From JBDWFY01 sp965275915 (GTDB taxonomy: Bacteria > Pseudomonadota > Alphaproteobacteria > Rhizobiales > Stappiaceae): 64,000 nt of DNA. The translations under genes were made by a program, and so were the position numbers. Under the pieces are notes generated by a model. That model ran no database searches. It was not told the origin of the DNA and was given only the letters and a program-made list of their open reading frames with translations. This document shows positions 1 to 9,087 of the stretch, in pieces. The DNA lies in contig CBDHYI010000008.1 in the NCBI GenBank assembly GCA_965275915.1, positions 1,240,001 to 1,304,000 of the forward strand, written 5' to 3'. Position 1 is the stretch's first letter. The number at the start of each line of letters is the position of its first letter.

Positions 1-1
1 A

Positions 2-1762
2 TCACTGGGCCTGCTTGGGATCGAGCTGCATACACGGCGCCGCAACCGCATGAACGGGCGGGTGAAAAACCTGCATGGAAACGGTTTTTCAGTGGCTGTC
101 GATCAGTCATTCGGCAACTGTCCGCAATATATCCAGCACCGCGCGCTCGAATTTGTGCGCCCGGCGAGCGAAAGCGGGCAGGGCGGCGGGCCGACGACGT
201 TCAGGACGCTGGATGACGGTGCCCGGCAGCTGATCTCAGAAACAGATGTCTTTTTTGTTTCAAGCTTCCTTCCGGCGAACGACGATCCGGTGAAGCAGGG
301 GGTCGATGTGTCCCATCGCGGCGGCCGTCCGGGCTTTGTGCGGGTCGATGGCGACACGCTCACCATTCCGGACTTTCCGGGCAATAACCTGTTCAACACG
401 ATGGGGAATTTCCTTCTCAATCCCAAAGCCGGCCTGGTCTTTGTCGATTTCACAAACGGGGATCTTCTTTGCCTGACCGGCACGGTGGAACTCCTGCCCG
501 AAGACCATGAGGAGGTGACCTCCTTCAAGGGCGCGCAGCGCGGATGGCGCTTTATGCTCGATCACGGCATCCGGCTTCATGATGTGTTGCCGTTCCGAGC
601 TGAGCGGGGGGTCTTTTCGCCCAATTCGCTGCTTGCCGACACGTGGGCGGACGCAACGGCGCGACAGGTGGCGGAAGAGAAACGGAATGCCTGGCGCCCG
701 TTCCGGGTCGTCCGCGTTGAAGACGAAAGTTCCGTCATCCGCTCGTTTTATCTTGAGCCTGATGATGGCGATGTGCTTCTGCCCTTTGAGGCCGGTCAGT
801 ATCTGACAATCCGGGTGACCCCGGCTGATAAGCCCGTCATCCGAACCTATACTGTTTCATCGGCGCCGTCGGACACGCATTACCGGATTTCCGTTAAGCG
901 GGAGGAGGACGGACTGGTCTCGAAATTCCTCCATGACGCTTTAAAACCGGGGGACTTGATCGAGGCGCGCGCGCCGCGTGGCGATTTTTATATCGATCCT
1001 GCCGAAACCCGCCCCGCAGTGCTGATTGCCGGAGGCGTCGGCATCACACCGATGATGGCGATGGCCCGACATGTGGCAGTCGAAGGTTTGCGAACCCGGC
1101 ATGCACGCCCGCTGACGGTGCTTCACTCGGCGCGCACGACCGAGCAGCGGGGGTTTGCTGCTGCATTCAAGGAGCTTGAACAGGGGACCGGCGGGCAGAT
1201 CCGCTATTTCTCGCTGATTGATCATCCCAAGGACACGGAGAAGGCGGGCACCGACTTTAACGGCACCGGGCGTATCACCGGTAATATTCTTAAGCAGGTC
1301 TTACCGCTTGACGATTACGACTTTTTCCTGTGCGGACCGCCGCCCTTTATGCAGGCGCTTTACGACGCTCTGCGAACGCTGGGTGTGCGCGATGCCCGGA
1401 TTGCCGCCGAGAGTTTCGGCCCGGCGTCCCTCAAGCGCAATCCCGGTCAGCCGGTAACGCTGGCCAGACAGGAAGACACGCCCGAAAATGAAGCGGAGTT
1501 GGCGCTTGTCAGATTTGCCGCCTCCGGTTTTGAACAGAACTGGAACCGGCAGGAGGGAACGTTGCTGGAGCTGGCGGAGGCCCATGGACTGACGCCGGAT
1601 TTTTCCTGCCGCAGCGGCTCCTGCGGAACATGTCTTACCAAACTCAAGTCTGGGTCGGTGACCTATCGCAGCCCGGTATCGGCGGAACACAGCGAGGACG
1701 AGGTTCTGATCTGCTGTGCAGTGCCGGCGAAGGACACCGATGCCGTTGAACTTGACCTTTGA
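2..1762 (+). CDS. Pyridoxamine-oxidase-like / ferredoxin-NAD(P) reductase / 2Fe-2S fusion protein (5' partial)
   Basis: Three-domain redox protein that probably passes electrons between NAD(P)H, flavin and an iron-sulfur centre. The reading frame is open to base 2, and residues before the ATG at 50 (GLLGIELHTRRRNRMNGRV) already match the family, so the true start lies upstream of the window. In order: a pyridoxamine 5'-phosphate oxidase-like flavin domain (to about base 650); an FNR-type reductase with RTYTVSS (FAD) and GGVGITPMMAM (NAD(P)); and a C-terminal plant-type 2Fe-2S ferredoxin domain with CRSGSCGTC and a later Cys. The DUF1348 gene follows after 22 bp, probably in one operon. Substrate unknown; the family is often annotated only as FAD-binding oxidoreductase. 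Confidence 0.88.
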   Translation, partial: SLGLLGIELHTRRRNRMNGRVKNLHGNGFSVAVDQSFGNCPQYIQHRALEFVRPASESGQGGGPTTFRTLDDGARQLISETDVFFVSSFLPANDDPVKQGVDVSHRGGRPGFVRVDGDTLTIPDFPGNNLFNTMGNFLLNPKAGLVFVDFTNGDLLCLTGTVELLPEDHEEVTSFKGAQRGWRFMLDHGIRLHDVLPFRAERGVFSPNSLLADTWADATARQVAEEKRNAWRPFRVVRVEDESSVIRSFYLEPDDGDVLLPFEAGQYLTIRVTPADKPVIRTYTVSSAPSDTHYRISVKREEDGLVSKFLHDALKPGDLIEARAPRGDFYIDPAETRPAVLIAGGVGITPMMAMARHVAVEGLRTRHARPLTVLHSARTTEQRGFAAAFKELEQGTGGQIRYFSLIDHPKDTEKAGTDFNGTGRITGNILKQVLPLDDYDFFLCGPPPFMQALYDALRTLGVRDARIAAESFGPASLKRNPGQPVTLARQEDTPENEAELALVRFAASGFEQNWNRQEGTLLELAEAHGLTPDFSCRSGSCGTCLTKLKSGSVTYRSPVSAEHSEDEVLICCAVPAKDTDAVELDL

Positions 1763-1784
1763 AAAACGAGATAGGGAGATCCTC

Positions 1785-2252
1785 ATGGATACCAGACCGC
1801 CATTGCCGCCTTTTACCGAAGAAACGGCCATTCAGAAAGTCCGGTTGGCCGAAGATGGCTGGAACAGCCGTGACGCTGCCAAGGTGGCGCTTGCCTATAC
1901 ATCCGATACCCGCTGGCGGAACCGGGCGACGTTCGTCAACAACCGGGACGAGGCGCAAGCCTTTCTGGAAGCGAAATGGGTCAGGGAACTGGACTATCGT
2001 CTGATCAAGGAGCTGTGGGCCTTTACGGGCAATCGGCTCGCCGTGCGCTATGCCTATGAATGGCATGACGACAGCGGCAACTGGTTTCGTTCCTACGGCA
2101 ACGAGAACTGGGAATTTGCTGAGAACGGTCTGATGAAAAACCGGTATTCGTCGATCAACGATCTGCCGATCAAGGAACAGGAGCGCAAATTTCACTGGCC
2201 GTTGGGACGCCGGCCGGATGATCATCCGGGGCTGTCAGAGCTGGGGCTGTGA
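1785..2252 (+). CDS. DUF1348 / NTF2-like protein
   Basis: Small (155 aa) protein of the DUF1348 family, an NTF2/SnoaL-like cone fold. The conserved core reads AEDGWNSRD near the N-terminus, then RWRNRATF, and ends with KFHWPLGRRPDDHPGL, which is characteristic of the family. I chose the ATG at 1785, preceded by AGGGAG, rather than in-frame codons further upstream inside the previous gene. It follows the reductase fusion closely and may be cotranscribed. No catalytic role is established for the family. Confidence 0.85.
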   Translation: MDTRPPLPPFTEETAIQKVRLAEDGWNSRDAAKVALAYTSDTRWRNRATFVNNRDEAQAFLEAKWVRELDYRLIKELWAFTGNRLAVRYAYEWHDDSGNWFRSYGNENWEFAENGLMKNRYSSINDLPIKEQERKFHWPLGRRPDDHPGLSELGL

Positions 2253-2263
2253 CGCTTGGTGCA

Positions 2264-3418
2264 TCAACGGGTCTTCTTCCCTGCAAGCAATAAAAGCGCT
2301 ATGCCGCCAATGGTATAAAGGAGTGTGATCGTTATCAGCATGCCACTGTTTCCGACCTGTTTTTGAACCGCAAGCAGAACGGGTGTACCGAGCAGGTTGC
2401 CGAGGTTTCCCATCTGGGCAACGGCGCCATTGGCAAGGGCCCGGTTTTCCTCGCGCCGGTTGAGCTCAGGAACCGCGGCAAATGTCGCGCCCTGCACCAG
2501 GCCGAGCACGGCAAACAGACCGACGGCGATCACAGGAAGCGGCAATCCGGAGAGGGACAGAAGAAGAAAGGCGGTCGCGCCGAAGAAGCCGATCGCGACG
2601 ATGCGCGTTGCAGGCATCAGAAACAAAAGGCTTGAAACGGCGACAAGAGATACGGCGGTGCTGGCAAGCGGCATCAGACCTGCCACGGCAACACGTCTCG
2701 TCTCGGACAGCATGTCGGGCAGAATTGCCAACAGCGACACATAGGTAAATGTATAGAAGAACCAGCCGACCGCCGGTGCCGCGACGCCGGCGGACCGGTA
2801 AGCATCGATATTCCGTTTTACCAGTGCGGCCGGCGTCAGACGGTTCGACACCTGATCTGGGTCCTCGGTCCGGCGCCGGATAAATGTGGCCACAAGTGCC
2901 GCCAATATCAGCATATAAGCGCCATGAAAGACGAAGAGCGGATCAAGCCCGTGGATGTCGACGAGCGGCAGGGCGACCCAGGCCATCAAAGCGAAGGAGA
3001 CGCCGAAAAATGTGCTCCAGAGCGCCATGGCCATGCCGCGAAAGCGGTCGGAGCAGATCCGCGCAATCAGGGTCGGCGCGGATACGACGATCAAAAGGTG
3101 GGAAACACCTTCGAACAGGCGGCTGAGGAGAAGCGTGTTGAAGTCGGGGAGCGTGGCCTGCCAGAAGGACATCAGCGCGCCGAGCGCCAATGCTGCAGCC
3201 AGCAGCCGCACCGGTCCGAAACGGGCGACCAGCATGCCCGCCACCATGCCGAACAGAACGCCGACGAGGCTGACAAGCGACAGCAACCAGCCGACATGGG
3301 CGCCCGCCTCAGGATAAAGGTCACGCACATGGGAAAACGGGACACCCAGCTTGGCAAATTGTGCCGCAGCGCCAAGGCCGGCCAGCCAGATGAGAAAGAC
3401 GGTGAGGGTGGCTTTCAA
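2264..3418 (-). CDS. MFS transporter
   Basis: Major facilitator superfamily permease of 384 aa with about twelve hydrophobic segments. The first half carries the usual short basic loop after TM2 (LVARFGPVRLL). The central cytoplasmic loop (RRRTEDPDQVSNRL) separates the two six-helix bundles. The start is a TTG at 3418 with a weak GCGGGA upstream. It converges on the DUF1348 gene, 11 bp away. The cargo cannot be told from the sequence; CynX/NimT-like or sugar-efflux-like carriers are possible. Confidence 0.85.
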   Translation of the reverse strand: MKATLTVFLIWLAGLGAAAQFAKLGVPFSHVRDLYPEAGAHVGWLLSLVSLVGVLFGMVAGMLVARFGPVRLLAAALALGALMSFWQATLPDFNTLLLSRLFEGVSHLLIVVSAPTLIARICSDRFRGMAMALWSTFFGVSFALMAWVALPLVDIHGLDPLFVFHGAYMLILAALVATFIRRRTEDPDQVSNRLTPAALVKRNIDAYRSAGVAAPAVGWFFYTFTYVSLLAILPDMLSETRRVAVAGLMPLASTAVSLVAVSSLLFLMPATRIVAIGFFGATAFLLLSLSGLPLPVIAVGLFAVLGLVQGATFAAVPELNRREENRALANGAVAQMGNLGNLLGTPVLLAVQKQVGNSGMLITITLLYTIGGIALLLLAGKKTR

Positions 3419-3680
3419 GGAAAATCCCGCTCATTGGATTCAAATCGACTCCATAGCGATACCTGTCTCATCAGGTAATGACCATGCATAAATTATGCGG
3501 GTTGGAGACCGTCCCGAAGATGCGTGGCTCAACCGTGTGACCGTTTCGGATACTTCAATAAGCGAGCTGTATCGATCGGCCCGGTGCAATCCGCGCACTC
3601 GCCCAATGCAAGACTGCTTAATGCTGAAATGCGTTTATCGATAGGACACCGTCAGAGGCATTACGGAACGCGTCAATCGC

Positions 3681-4589
3681 TCATTTGACATTGTAGATCT
3701 TGGCAAGGTCCTCAATCATGAGTTTGGCCGCGAGGATGCCGCCGGCAGTATTCCAGATCGCATCACTGACACGGTGCACGTTGCCTGCTTCGACTGCGGC
3801 GAGGGATTGCCACAACGGATCTGCAAGCACTTCCTCCTCAAGCGCCAGACCTTTACCGTCGCCCTTGTCCCAGGTGAAATAGAATATCCGGTCACCGTTC
3901 ATATCGGGAATGCTTTCCTTTCCGGTACGGATGGCAAATTCTTCGACATTCTGGTTTTCAGGTCTGTCAAATCCAATGTCCTTCAGGAGAACGCCCGAAA
4001 AGCTGTCAAGTTGATAGATGCGGATCTGTCCGGGCAAAAACCGGATCACCGAAACCTGTTCTTTCAATGAATCGCCGAGTTTCTCCTGAAGCCCTGATAT
4101 TGCGGCATCATACTCCGCGATTGCCGCATCGCCCTCGTCTGCTTTGCCGAGGGCTTCCGCATAAAGGCGGAAGTTGATTTTCCAGTCGCCACGCAGTTCC
4201 TTGGACATCACCGTTGGTGCGATTGCTGTCAGTTGCGGATGGATTTCCTCATGGCGCTGTTTGTTCGCAAGGATCAGATCGGGTTCAAGAGCGGCCACCA
4301 GTTCCAGGTTGACGGCGCTTTCCTTGCCAACCGGTTCAACCCCATCCATCGCTTTGGAAATATGATCCCACCAGGGGGTCCCATTCCAGGAATTTGCCGC
4401 TCCCACCGGCGTAACGCCAAGGGCAAGCAGAGCCTCCGTTCCTTCGTTCGTCAGCACAACCACACGTTTTGGCTCGTCGGGAACGGAGATGGTGCCGGTA
4501 CTGTCGGTCACGTCACGGGCAATGGCTGGTCCCGTTGCGAACAACAGACAGATGGACAACAGACGAAAGAACGCGCAGAGGGGCTTCAT
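3681..4589 (-). CDS. Iron-siderophore ABC transporter substrate-binding protein
   Basis: Periplasmic binding protein (302 aa) of the FecB/FhuD/BtuF class, expected to capture a ferric siderophore and deliver it to the FecCD-type permease encoded divergently. It has an N-terminal signal peptide (LLSICLLFATGPAIA, cleavage near residue 24). The mature protein opens with DVTDSTGTISVPDEPKRVVVLT, the usual first strand of class III binding proteins, and contains LALGVTPVGA and LEPDLILANK. The 95-bp divergent gap to the permease genes holds a TGA-N9-TCA element. It is not lipidated: no lipobox Cys at the signal end. Confidence 0.9.
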   Translation of the reverse strand: MKPLCAFFRLLSICLLFATGPAIARDVTDSTGTISVPDEPKRVVVLTNEGTEALLALGVTPVGAANSWNGTPWWDHISKAMDGVEPVGKESAVNLELVAALEPDLILANKQRHEEIHPQLTAIAPTVMSKELRGDWKINFRLYAEALGKADEGDAAIAEYDAAISGLQEKLGDSLKEQVSVIRFLPGQIRIYQLDSFSGVLLKDIGFDRPENQNVEEFAIRTGKESIPDMNGDRIFYFTWDKGDGKGLALEEEVLADPLWQSLAAVEAGNVHRVSDAIWNTAGGILAAKLMIEDLAKIYNVK

Positions 4590-4607
4590 TAGAACAGCTC
4601 CAAAAGA

Positions 4608-4622
4608 TGAGTATTTACCTCA
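4608..4622. promoter_or_regulatory. Candidate iron-responsive operator (IRO/RirA-type box)
   Basis: TGA-N9-TCA dyad (TGAGTATTTACCTCA), matching the consensus described for RirA-controlled promoters in rhizobia. It lies in the divergent promoter between the siderophore binding protein and the permease operon, so one site could serve both. Six fixed bases are weak evidence by themselves; the support comes from the location. Confidence 0.45.
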
Positions 4623-4684
4623 AGTATTAAAAGCGTGTATGTGACGGATTGGAAAGTTTGTCAATTGGCGAGGAGACATAGCGT

Positions 4685-5674
4685 TTGACCCGGCTGATGA
4701 GCGGACTGTCGCTGTCGCTTTTGATCGCCGCGGTTGTGAGCCTGCATGCCGGCTTGACGGTCTACAGCCCGGTGACAGTCCTGTCCGCACTTTCCGGCCA
4801 TGAGGGAACGGATGCTTTGATCATCACCACATTGCGCGTGCCCAGGACATTAATCGGTCTTTGTGCCGGCGCCGCCCTGGGCCTTTCGGGCATGTTGATG
4901 CAATCCGTGACGCGGAACCCGCTCGCCGAACCCGGTCTCTTGGGAATAAACGCAGGAGCCGCTCTGTGCGTTACGATTGCCGCGACATTTCTGGCTTTCT
5001 CAAGCCTGGCCGGAATAGGCGGTGCGGCGATATTGGGGGCGGTGTTGACCACCGCTGCCGTTTTCGTTCTTTCAACGGCGGCAGGCGGCGCCGGCAATCC
5101 GGCCACAACGCTGCTCGCCGGCTTTACGATTGCAGCGCTTTTAGCCTCCTTTACTCAAGCGCTTTTGCTGGTCGATGAGACCGCACTTGAGGCGTTGCTG
5201 TTCTGGCTGTCGGGAAGCTTTGCTGACCGGCCGATCAGCCTTCTGGCCCTGGGTTTACCGCTGCTCGTCATTGGGGGAGCGGGCAGTCTTTTTCTCGCTT
5301 CATCGCTGGATGCATTGCGCCTTGACGATGCCAGTGCGCATGCGGTCGGCGTGAATGTGACCGCGATACGCCTTGCGGCTCTGGCTTTTGCAGCACTGCT
5401 TGCAGCGGGAGCGGTCGCCATGGCCGGCCCGGTTCTGTTTCTTGGGCTTGTCGCCCCGCATCTCGCACGACGTATGGCCGGCAACGCGCTTCCCCCGACA
5501 CGGCCTCTCGCGATGCTTTCGATGCTTGTCGGGGCGCTGATCGCTGTTGTTGCCGATATTCTGGCCAGAGTAATTGTTGCGCCGGGTGAGGCGCCGATGA
5601 GCGCAGTTCTCGCGCTGGTCGGAGTGCCGACGCTCATTCACCTGCTTAGGCGCGGCAAAGGGCTGGCCGCCTGA
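4685..5674 (+). CDS. Iron-siderophore ABC transporter permease (FecCD family)
   Basis: Integral membrane permease of 329 aa, first of two FecCD-family subunits forming the channel of the importer. Family hallmarks are RVPRTLIGLCAGAALGLSG, MQSVTRNPLAEPGLLGINAGA and GPVLFLGLVAPHLAR, the last being the loop that contacts the ATPase. I prefer the TTG start at 4685 because GAGGAG sits about 9 bases upstream; an in-frame ATG at 4697 is the alternative. Its stop overlaps the start of the next permease, so the pair is translationally coupled. Confidence 0.92.
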   Translation: MTRLMSGLSLSLLIAAVVSLHAGLTVYSPVTVLSALSGHEGTDALIITTLRVPRTLIGLCAGAALGLSGMLMQSVTRNPLAEPGLLGINAGAALCVTIAATFLAFSSLAGIGGAAILGAVLTTAAVFVLSTAAGGAGNPATTLLAGFTIAALLASFTQALLLVDETALEALLFWLSGSFADRPISLLALGLPLLVIGGAGSLFLASSLDALRLDDASAHAVGVNVTAIRLAALAFAALLAAGAVAMAGPVLFLGLVAPHLARRMAGNALPPTRPLAMLSMLVGALIAVVADILARVIVAPGEAPMSAVLALVGVPTLIHLLRRGKGLAA

Positions 5675-6693
5675 TGCCCGGCTTGACCGTTTCCACCCGA
5701 ATTGTTCTCCTCCTGGGTCTGCTTGTCCTGTTTTCGGTCACGGCAATCGGTATCGGGTCGAGCTTCATGCCGCCTGAGCGTGTGATAGATGCCCTGCTGG
5801 GACACGGTGCGCGCATGGATCAGGTGATCGTCTGGACATTGCGGTTGCCGCGTATCATCCTTGCTGTTCTGGCCGGAATGGCTCTGGCGCTTGCCGGAGC
5901 CATTTTGCAGCGTGTCGTTCGAAATCCCATGGCGTCTCCGTCGGTTCTGGGCATTACGGACGGCGGGGCTGTCGGTGTCCTGTTGTTTTTGTGGTTGTTC
6001 TCGGACCAGGCAAACAATCTGATGGTTTCCGTCCATTGGCAACCGCTTGCCGCTGTCGTCGGGGCAACAGTGTTCGGTGCCTTGGTGATGATGTTTGCCC
6101 TCGCCGACCCGGGCGGCAACAAACCACTGAAAATCATACTCTACGGCATTGCGCTTGCAGCGCTCGCCAAGGCACTCGTAACGCTTCTTATTATCCTGGG
6201 ACCGGTCTATCGCGCCAGCCAGGCGCTCACATGGCTGACCGGATCAGTTGGCACGGCTCACTGGGACGATGTCTTTGTGCTCGGTTTCGGGCTCGCTTTG
6301 GTGATACCTTTTCTGGTGACGCAGAGATTGATCTTTCGACAGGTGGTTCTGGACCCGCAAAGCGCCGCCGCGACCGGCGTCCCGCTGGTGCGAGCTCAGT
6401 TTGGCATGCTGGCAACCGCCGTTGTGCTTACGGCACTCGCCACTGCGCTTGTCGGAGCCATTGGCTTTGTCGGGCTGATCGCTCCGCATGTCGCGCGTAT
6501 TTTCCATGGTCAGTTTCGAGCCGGTTATCTGCTTTCCGCAGCGCTGACAGGCGGTCTTATTGTGCTGAGCGCTGACATTCTGGCTCGCACGATTGCGCCT
6601 CCGCTGGAATTGCCGGCCGGTGCATTCACTGCGCTGGTCGGTGCCCCGTTCTTTCTCTATCTGCTGATCAAAGGAAGGCGATATCATGCCTGA
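5674..6693 (+). CDS. Iron-siderophore ABC transporter permease, second subunit (FecCD family)
   Basis: Second permease subunit (339 aa), similar in plan to its neighbour: RLPRIILAVLAGMALALAGA, QRVVRNPMASPSVLGITDGG and the coupling loop GAIGFVGLIAPHVARI. Two non-identical FecCD subunits encoded in tandem is the arrangement of catecholate, citrate and hydroxamate siderophore importers. It starts on the last base of the upstream stop codon and overlaps the ATPase gene by 8 bp, so all three genes form one translation-coupled operon. Confidence 0.92.
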   Translation: MPGLTVSTRIVLLLGLLVLFSVTAIGIGSSFMPPERVIDALLGHGARMDQVIVWTLRLPRIILAVLAGMALALAGAILQRVVRNPMASPSVLGITDGGAVGVLLFLWLFSDQANNLMVSVHWQPLAAVVGATVFGALVMMFALADPGGNKPLKIILYGIALAALAKALVTLLIILGPVYRASQALTWLTGSVGTAHWDDVFVLGFGLALVIPFLVTQRLIFRQVVLDPQSAAATGVPLVRAQFGMLATAVVLTALATALVGAIGFVGLIAPHVARIFHGQFRAGYLLSAALTGGLIVLSADILARTIAPPLELPAGAFTALVGAPFFLYLLIKGRRYHA

Positions 6694-7486
6694 GCTGATG
6701 TCAAGCCTGAACAGTGTGACAGCGCACTATGACGGCACACCGGCGCTTGATTGTATTTCTCTGGACCTTCCGGACAACAGAATCATCGCTTTTTGCGGTC
6801 CCAACGGCAGCGGCAAATCGACCGCCTTGCGGGTGATGCGGGGGTTACATAAACCGGCAAGCGGCGTGGTTCATGTCGCCGGCAAACCGATTCCGGCCTG
6901 GGCACCAAAAGAGCTGGCGCGGCGGGTGGCAATGCTATCCCAATCGCCGCAGGCTCCGCCGGATATCACCGTCGGCGACCTTGTCATGCTGGGACGTTTT
7001 GCTCATCGCGGCCGCTTTTCCGGTCCATCTTTCGAGGATATCGAAACCTGCCGGAAGGCGCTGAACATCACAGAGCTCTCGGACCTGAAAGATCGCCCCA
7101 TAGCGCAGCTCTCCGGAGGCCAGTTGCAGAGAGCCTGGGTCGCCATGACGCTGGCGCAGGATGCCCCGAGCATCTTTCTGGATGAACCCACCAACCATCT
7201 GGATATCGCCCATGCGTTTGAACTGCTTGATCTGATCCAGCAGTTGAGCCGGACCGAACAACGCAGCTTTGTCATCGTATTACACGATCTGAACATGGCC
7301 ATGCGTTATGCTGATCACGTCGTGTTGTTCAGAGAAGGTTGTGTGGCCGCCAGTGGCGAAACCAGCGAAGTCTTGACGGAGGAAACCATCTCAGATGTTT
7401 TTGGTGTTTCCTGCCGGATATTGAAACTGGACGGACTGGAACGGCCTGTGATCGTGTCAATGGGAAGGAATAAAGGTTCAGAATGA
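6686..7486 (+). CDS. Iron-siderophore ABC transporter ATP-binding protein
   Basis: Cytoplasmic ATPase (266 aa) of the FhuC/FecE type energising the two permeases upstream. Visible elements are Walker A GPNGSGKST, the Q-loop region (MLSQSPQAPPDITV), the signature LSGGQLQRAWVAM (LSGGQ), Walker B SIFLDEPTNHLD and the switch His in VLHDLNMAMRY. Its start overlaps the end of the second permease. The nearest outer-membrane receptor is not in this window, so the siderophore is unknown. Confidence 0.94.
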   Translation: MPELMSSLNSVTAHYDGTPALDCISLDLPDNRIIAFCGPNGSGKSTALRVMRGLHKPASGVVHVAGKPIPAWAPKELARRVAMLSQSPQAPPDITVGDLVMLGRFAHRGRFSGPSFEDIETCRKALNITELSDLKDRPIAQLSGGQLQRAWVAMTLAQDAPSIFLDEPTNHLDIAHAFELLDLIQQLSRTEQRSFVIVLHDLNMAMRYADHVVLFREGCVAASGETSEVLTEETISDVFGVSCRILKLDGLERPVIVSMGRNKGSE

Positions 7487-7544
7487 GCGTAGCGTGTTGG
7501 CCGATAACCGACGCTCTGTTCACCGGACCGCACGAGCCGATGTT

Positions 7545-8120
7545 TCAACGGTTCGAGACACAGCCTTGGATTCCCGTCACCAGCCGGGCCGGGGTGCCGT
7601 CGGAAAGATACAGCCGTTCCCAGAGAATGCCACCGGCGCTGATCGTGATTTCGCTATGGACTTTTTCGGACGTGATGAAGGATCTGGGGGACGGAAACTG
7701 CGATGACCACCAGTCGCCGTCCGCCAGCTCCGCTTCCGCCTGCCTGATTTCGTCGGTTGCGAATTGCCAGAGGGAGACGCCGATCAGCGCCCGTTGCGAG
7801 TTTCGCCAGTCATGGGCGCGGCCGGACGAATAGGCAAGGCAGATATGGGTTGCCTCCTCGACAAGGTGCACACAGTCGGACGACCGTTCGACAAGCCGTT
7901 TCAGCGCTGTATCGTCTGTACGATGCCCGCTGAGCGCCGACATGGCCTGTTGCTGAACGTCACCGGAAGGCAACTGCAGTCCGGCCTCCCAACGGGAAAT
8001 CGTTGTCTGGTTGACGCCAAGATCCTGTGCCAGCGCAAGCTGCTTCACGCCCATTGCCCGCCTGAGGCGTTTAAGGCGCAGGCCGAAAGCCGGGAAAGGA
8101 GGCATCTGGTCGTTTGGCAT
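7545..8120 (-). CDS. XRE-family helix-turn-helix regulator with PAS-like C-terminus
   Basis: DNA-binding regulator of 191 aa. Residues about 11-65 form a lambda-repressor-like HTH (LALAQDLGVNQTTISRWEAG). The C-terminal half (ICLAYSSGRAHDWRNSQRALIG ... LWQFATDE) resembles a degenerate PAS/MEKHLA-type sensor domain and has no obvious enzymatic motif. It is divergent from the IclR gene (112-bp gap) and convergent with the siderophore ATPase gene. The target is unknown. Confidence 0.8.
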   Translation of the reverse strand: MPNDQMPPFPAFGLRLKRLRRAMGVKQLALAQDLGVNQTTISRWEAGLQLPSGDVQQQAMSALSGHRTDDTALKRLVERSSDCVHLVEEATHICLAYSSGRAHDWRNSQRALIGVSLWQFATDEIRQAEAELADGDWWSSQFPSPRSFITSEKVHSEITISAGGILWERLYLSDGTPARLVTGIQGCVSNR

Positions 8121-8197
8121 GATCGGAAGGATACGCGAAGCAGCTTGAAAACAGAAGCCATGACATCTGGCTCCGCCTGTTCATGGCTGCCGCAGAA

Positions 8198-8225
8198 TTG
8201 ACAACGTGCCATCAAGTGGCACAAT
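8198..8225 (+). promoter_or_regulatory. Candidate promoter of the IclR gene containing its operator
   Basis: TTGACA at 8198-8203 and CACAAT at 8220-8225, separated by 16 bases. The spacer holds the palindrome TGCCATCAAGTGGCA (8207-8221), so a bound repressor would cover the space between the two hexamers. Predicted transcription would begin at or very near the ATG at 8233. The same palindrome recurs at 16020-16034 in front of the sulfatase operon. Confidence 0.6.
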
Positions 8226-8232
8226 CGCGCGT

Positions 8233-9087
8233 ATGCTGAAGGAAAACAGATCGCTCGAACGGGGACTGATTGTTCTTGAAACGCTGGCGCGCTATCGGGC
8301 GATGTCGCTGAGTGATCTTCATCGCGCAACGAACCTCCCCAAGTCTACATTGCGGCGGTTGCTGGCAACAATGGTTTCACGCCGCTTTGTGCGACGGTCG
8401 CTCTCGGACAAGCTCTACCGGGTCACCGTAACCCTGCCGGATATTTCGATCAGCCCGGTGCCGCCCGGACTGGCGCTGGTGGCGGATATCGGCCTCACGC
8501 AGGCGCTGACAATGACAAAGAAAATCGGCTGGCCGTCCGACATTCATATTTTCGAAGAACACTGGATGCGCATTGTGGAATCGACCCGCGCCGTAAGTCC
8601 CTTCGGCCTCTATCGTGGGCAAGTCGACAGGCGGCTCAATATTTTCGGCTGTGCCACCGGCGCGGCCTGTCTCAGCCAGCTTGATGAAAAACAGGTGCGG
8701 GCGCTGTTTGACGATCGCTCGATGGAGCTCCGGTTTCGTCCAGACCGTTTCGGAATCACCTGGCGCAATCTGCAGGACAATCTCAATCGGGCCAGGAAGA
8801 TCGGATACGGCGTTCGCGATCCCAACTATGGCGGCGAGACTGTCATGAACGACAAATTGTCCGCCATCGCTCTGCCGCTTCGGCGCGGCGGAGAAGTGTG
8901 TGGCGGCATTTCTCTTTTATGGCCGAAGGATCTCATGCCTCCTGGCGAGTTTGCGAAGCTCTATCTGGACGCGCTGCAGGACACCGCCGCGCGGATCGAG
9001 GCGGATCTGGATGCACAAGATGGGCCCGGGTCTCCCAAAAAGCCGGACGTATCAAAGACCGAACTGGTCGGCGACCGCCAGAGCTGA
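8233..9087 (+). CDS. IclR-family transcriptional regulator of the sulfatase/TRAP locus
   Basis: IclR-family regulator (284 aa): N-terminal winged helix (SLSDLHRATNLPKSTLRRLL) followed by the ligand-binding domain (GCATGAACLSQL, YGVRDPNYGGET, ISLLWP). An in-frame GTG at 8206 would place the operator inside the coding region, so I chose the ATG at 8233; it has no Shine-Dalgarno sequence and may sit on a leaderless transcript. Its tail overlaps the convergent SDR gene by 36 bp. The shared palindrome upstream of this gene and of the sulfatase operon argues that it controls both. The ligand is probably a catabolite of the pathway (inference). Confidence 0.85.
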   Translation: MLKENRSLERGLIVLETLARYRAMSLSDLHRATNLPKSTLRRLLATMVSRRFVRRSLSDKLYRVTVTLPDISISPVPPGLALVADIGLTQALTMTKKIGWPSDIHIFEEHWMRIVESTRAVSPFGLYRGQVDRRLNIFGCATGAACLSQLDEKQVRALFDDRSMELRFRPDRFGITWRNLQDNLNRARKIGYGVRDPNYGGETVMNDKLSAIALPLRRGGEVCGGISLLWPKDLMPPGEFAKLYLDALQDTAARIEADLDAQDGPGSPKKPDVSKTELVGDRQS

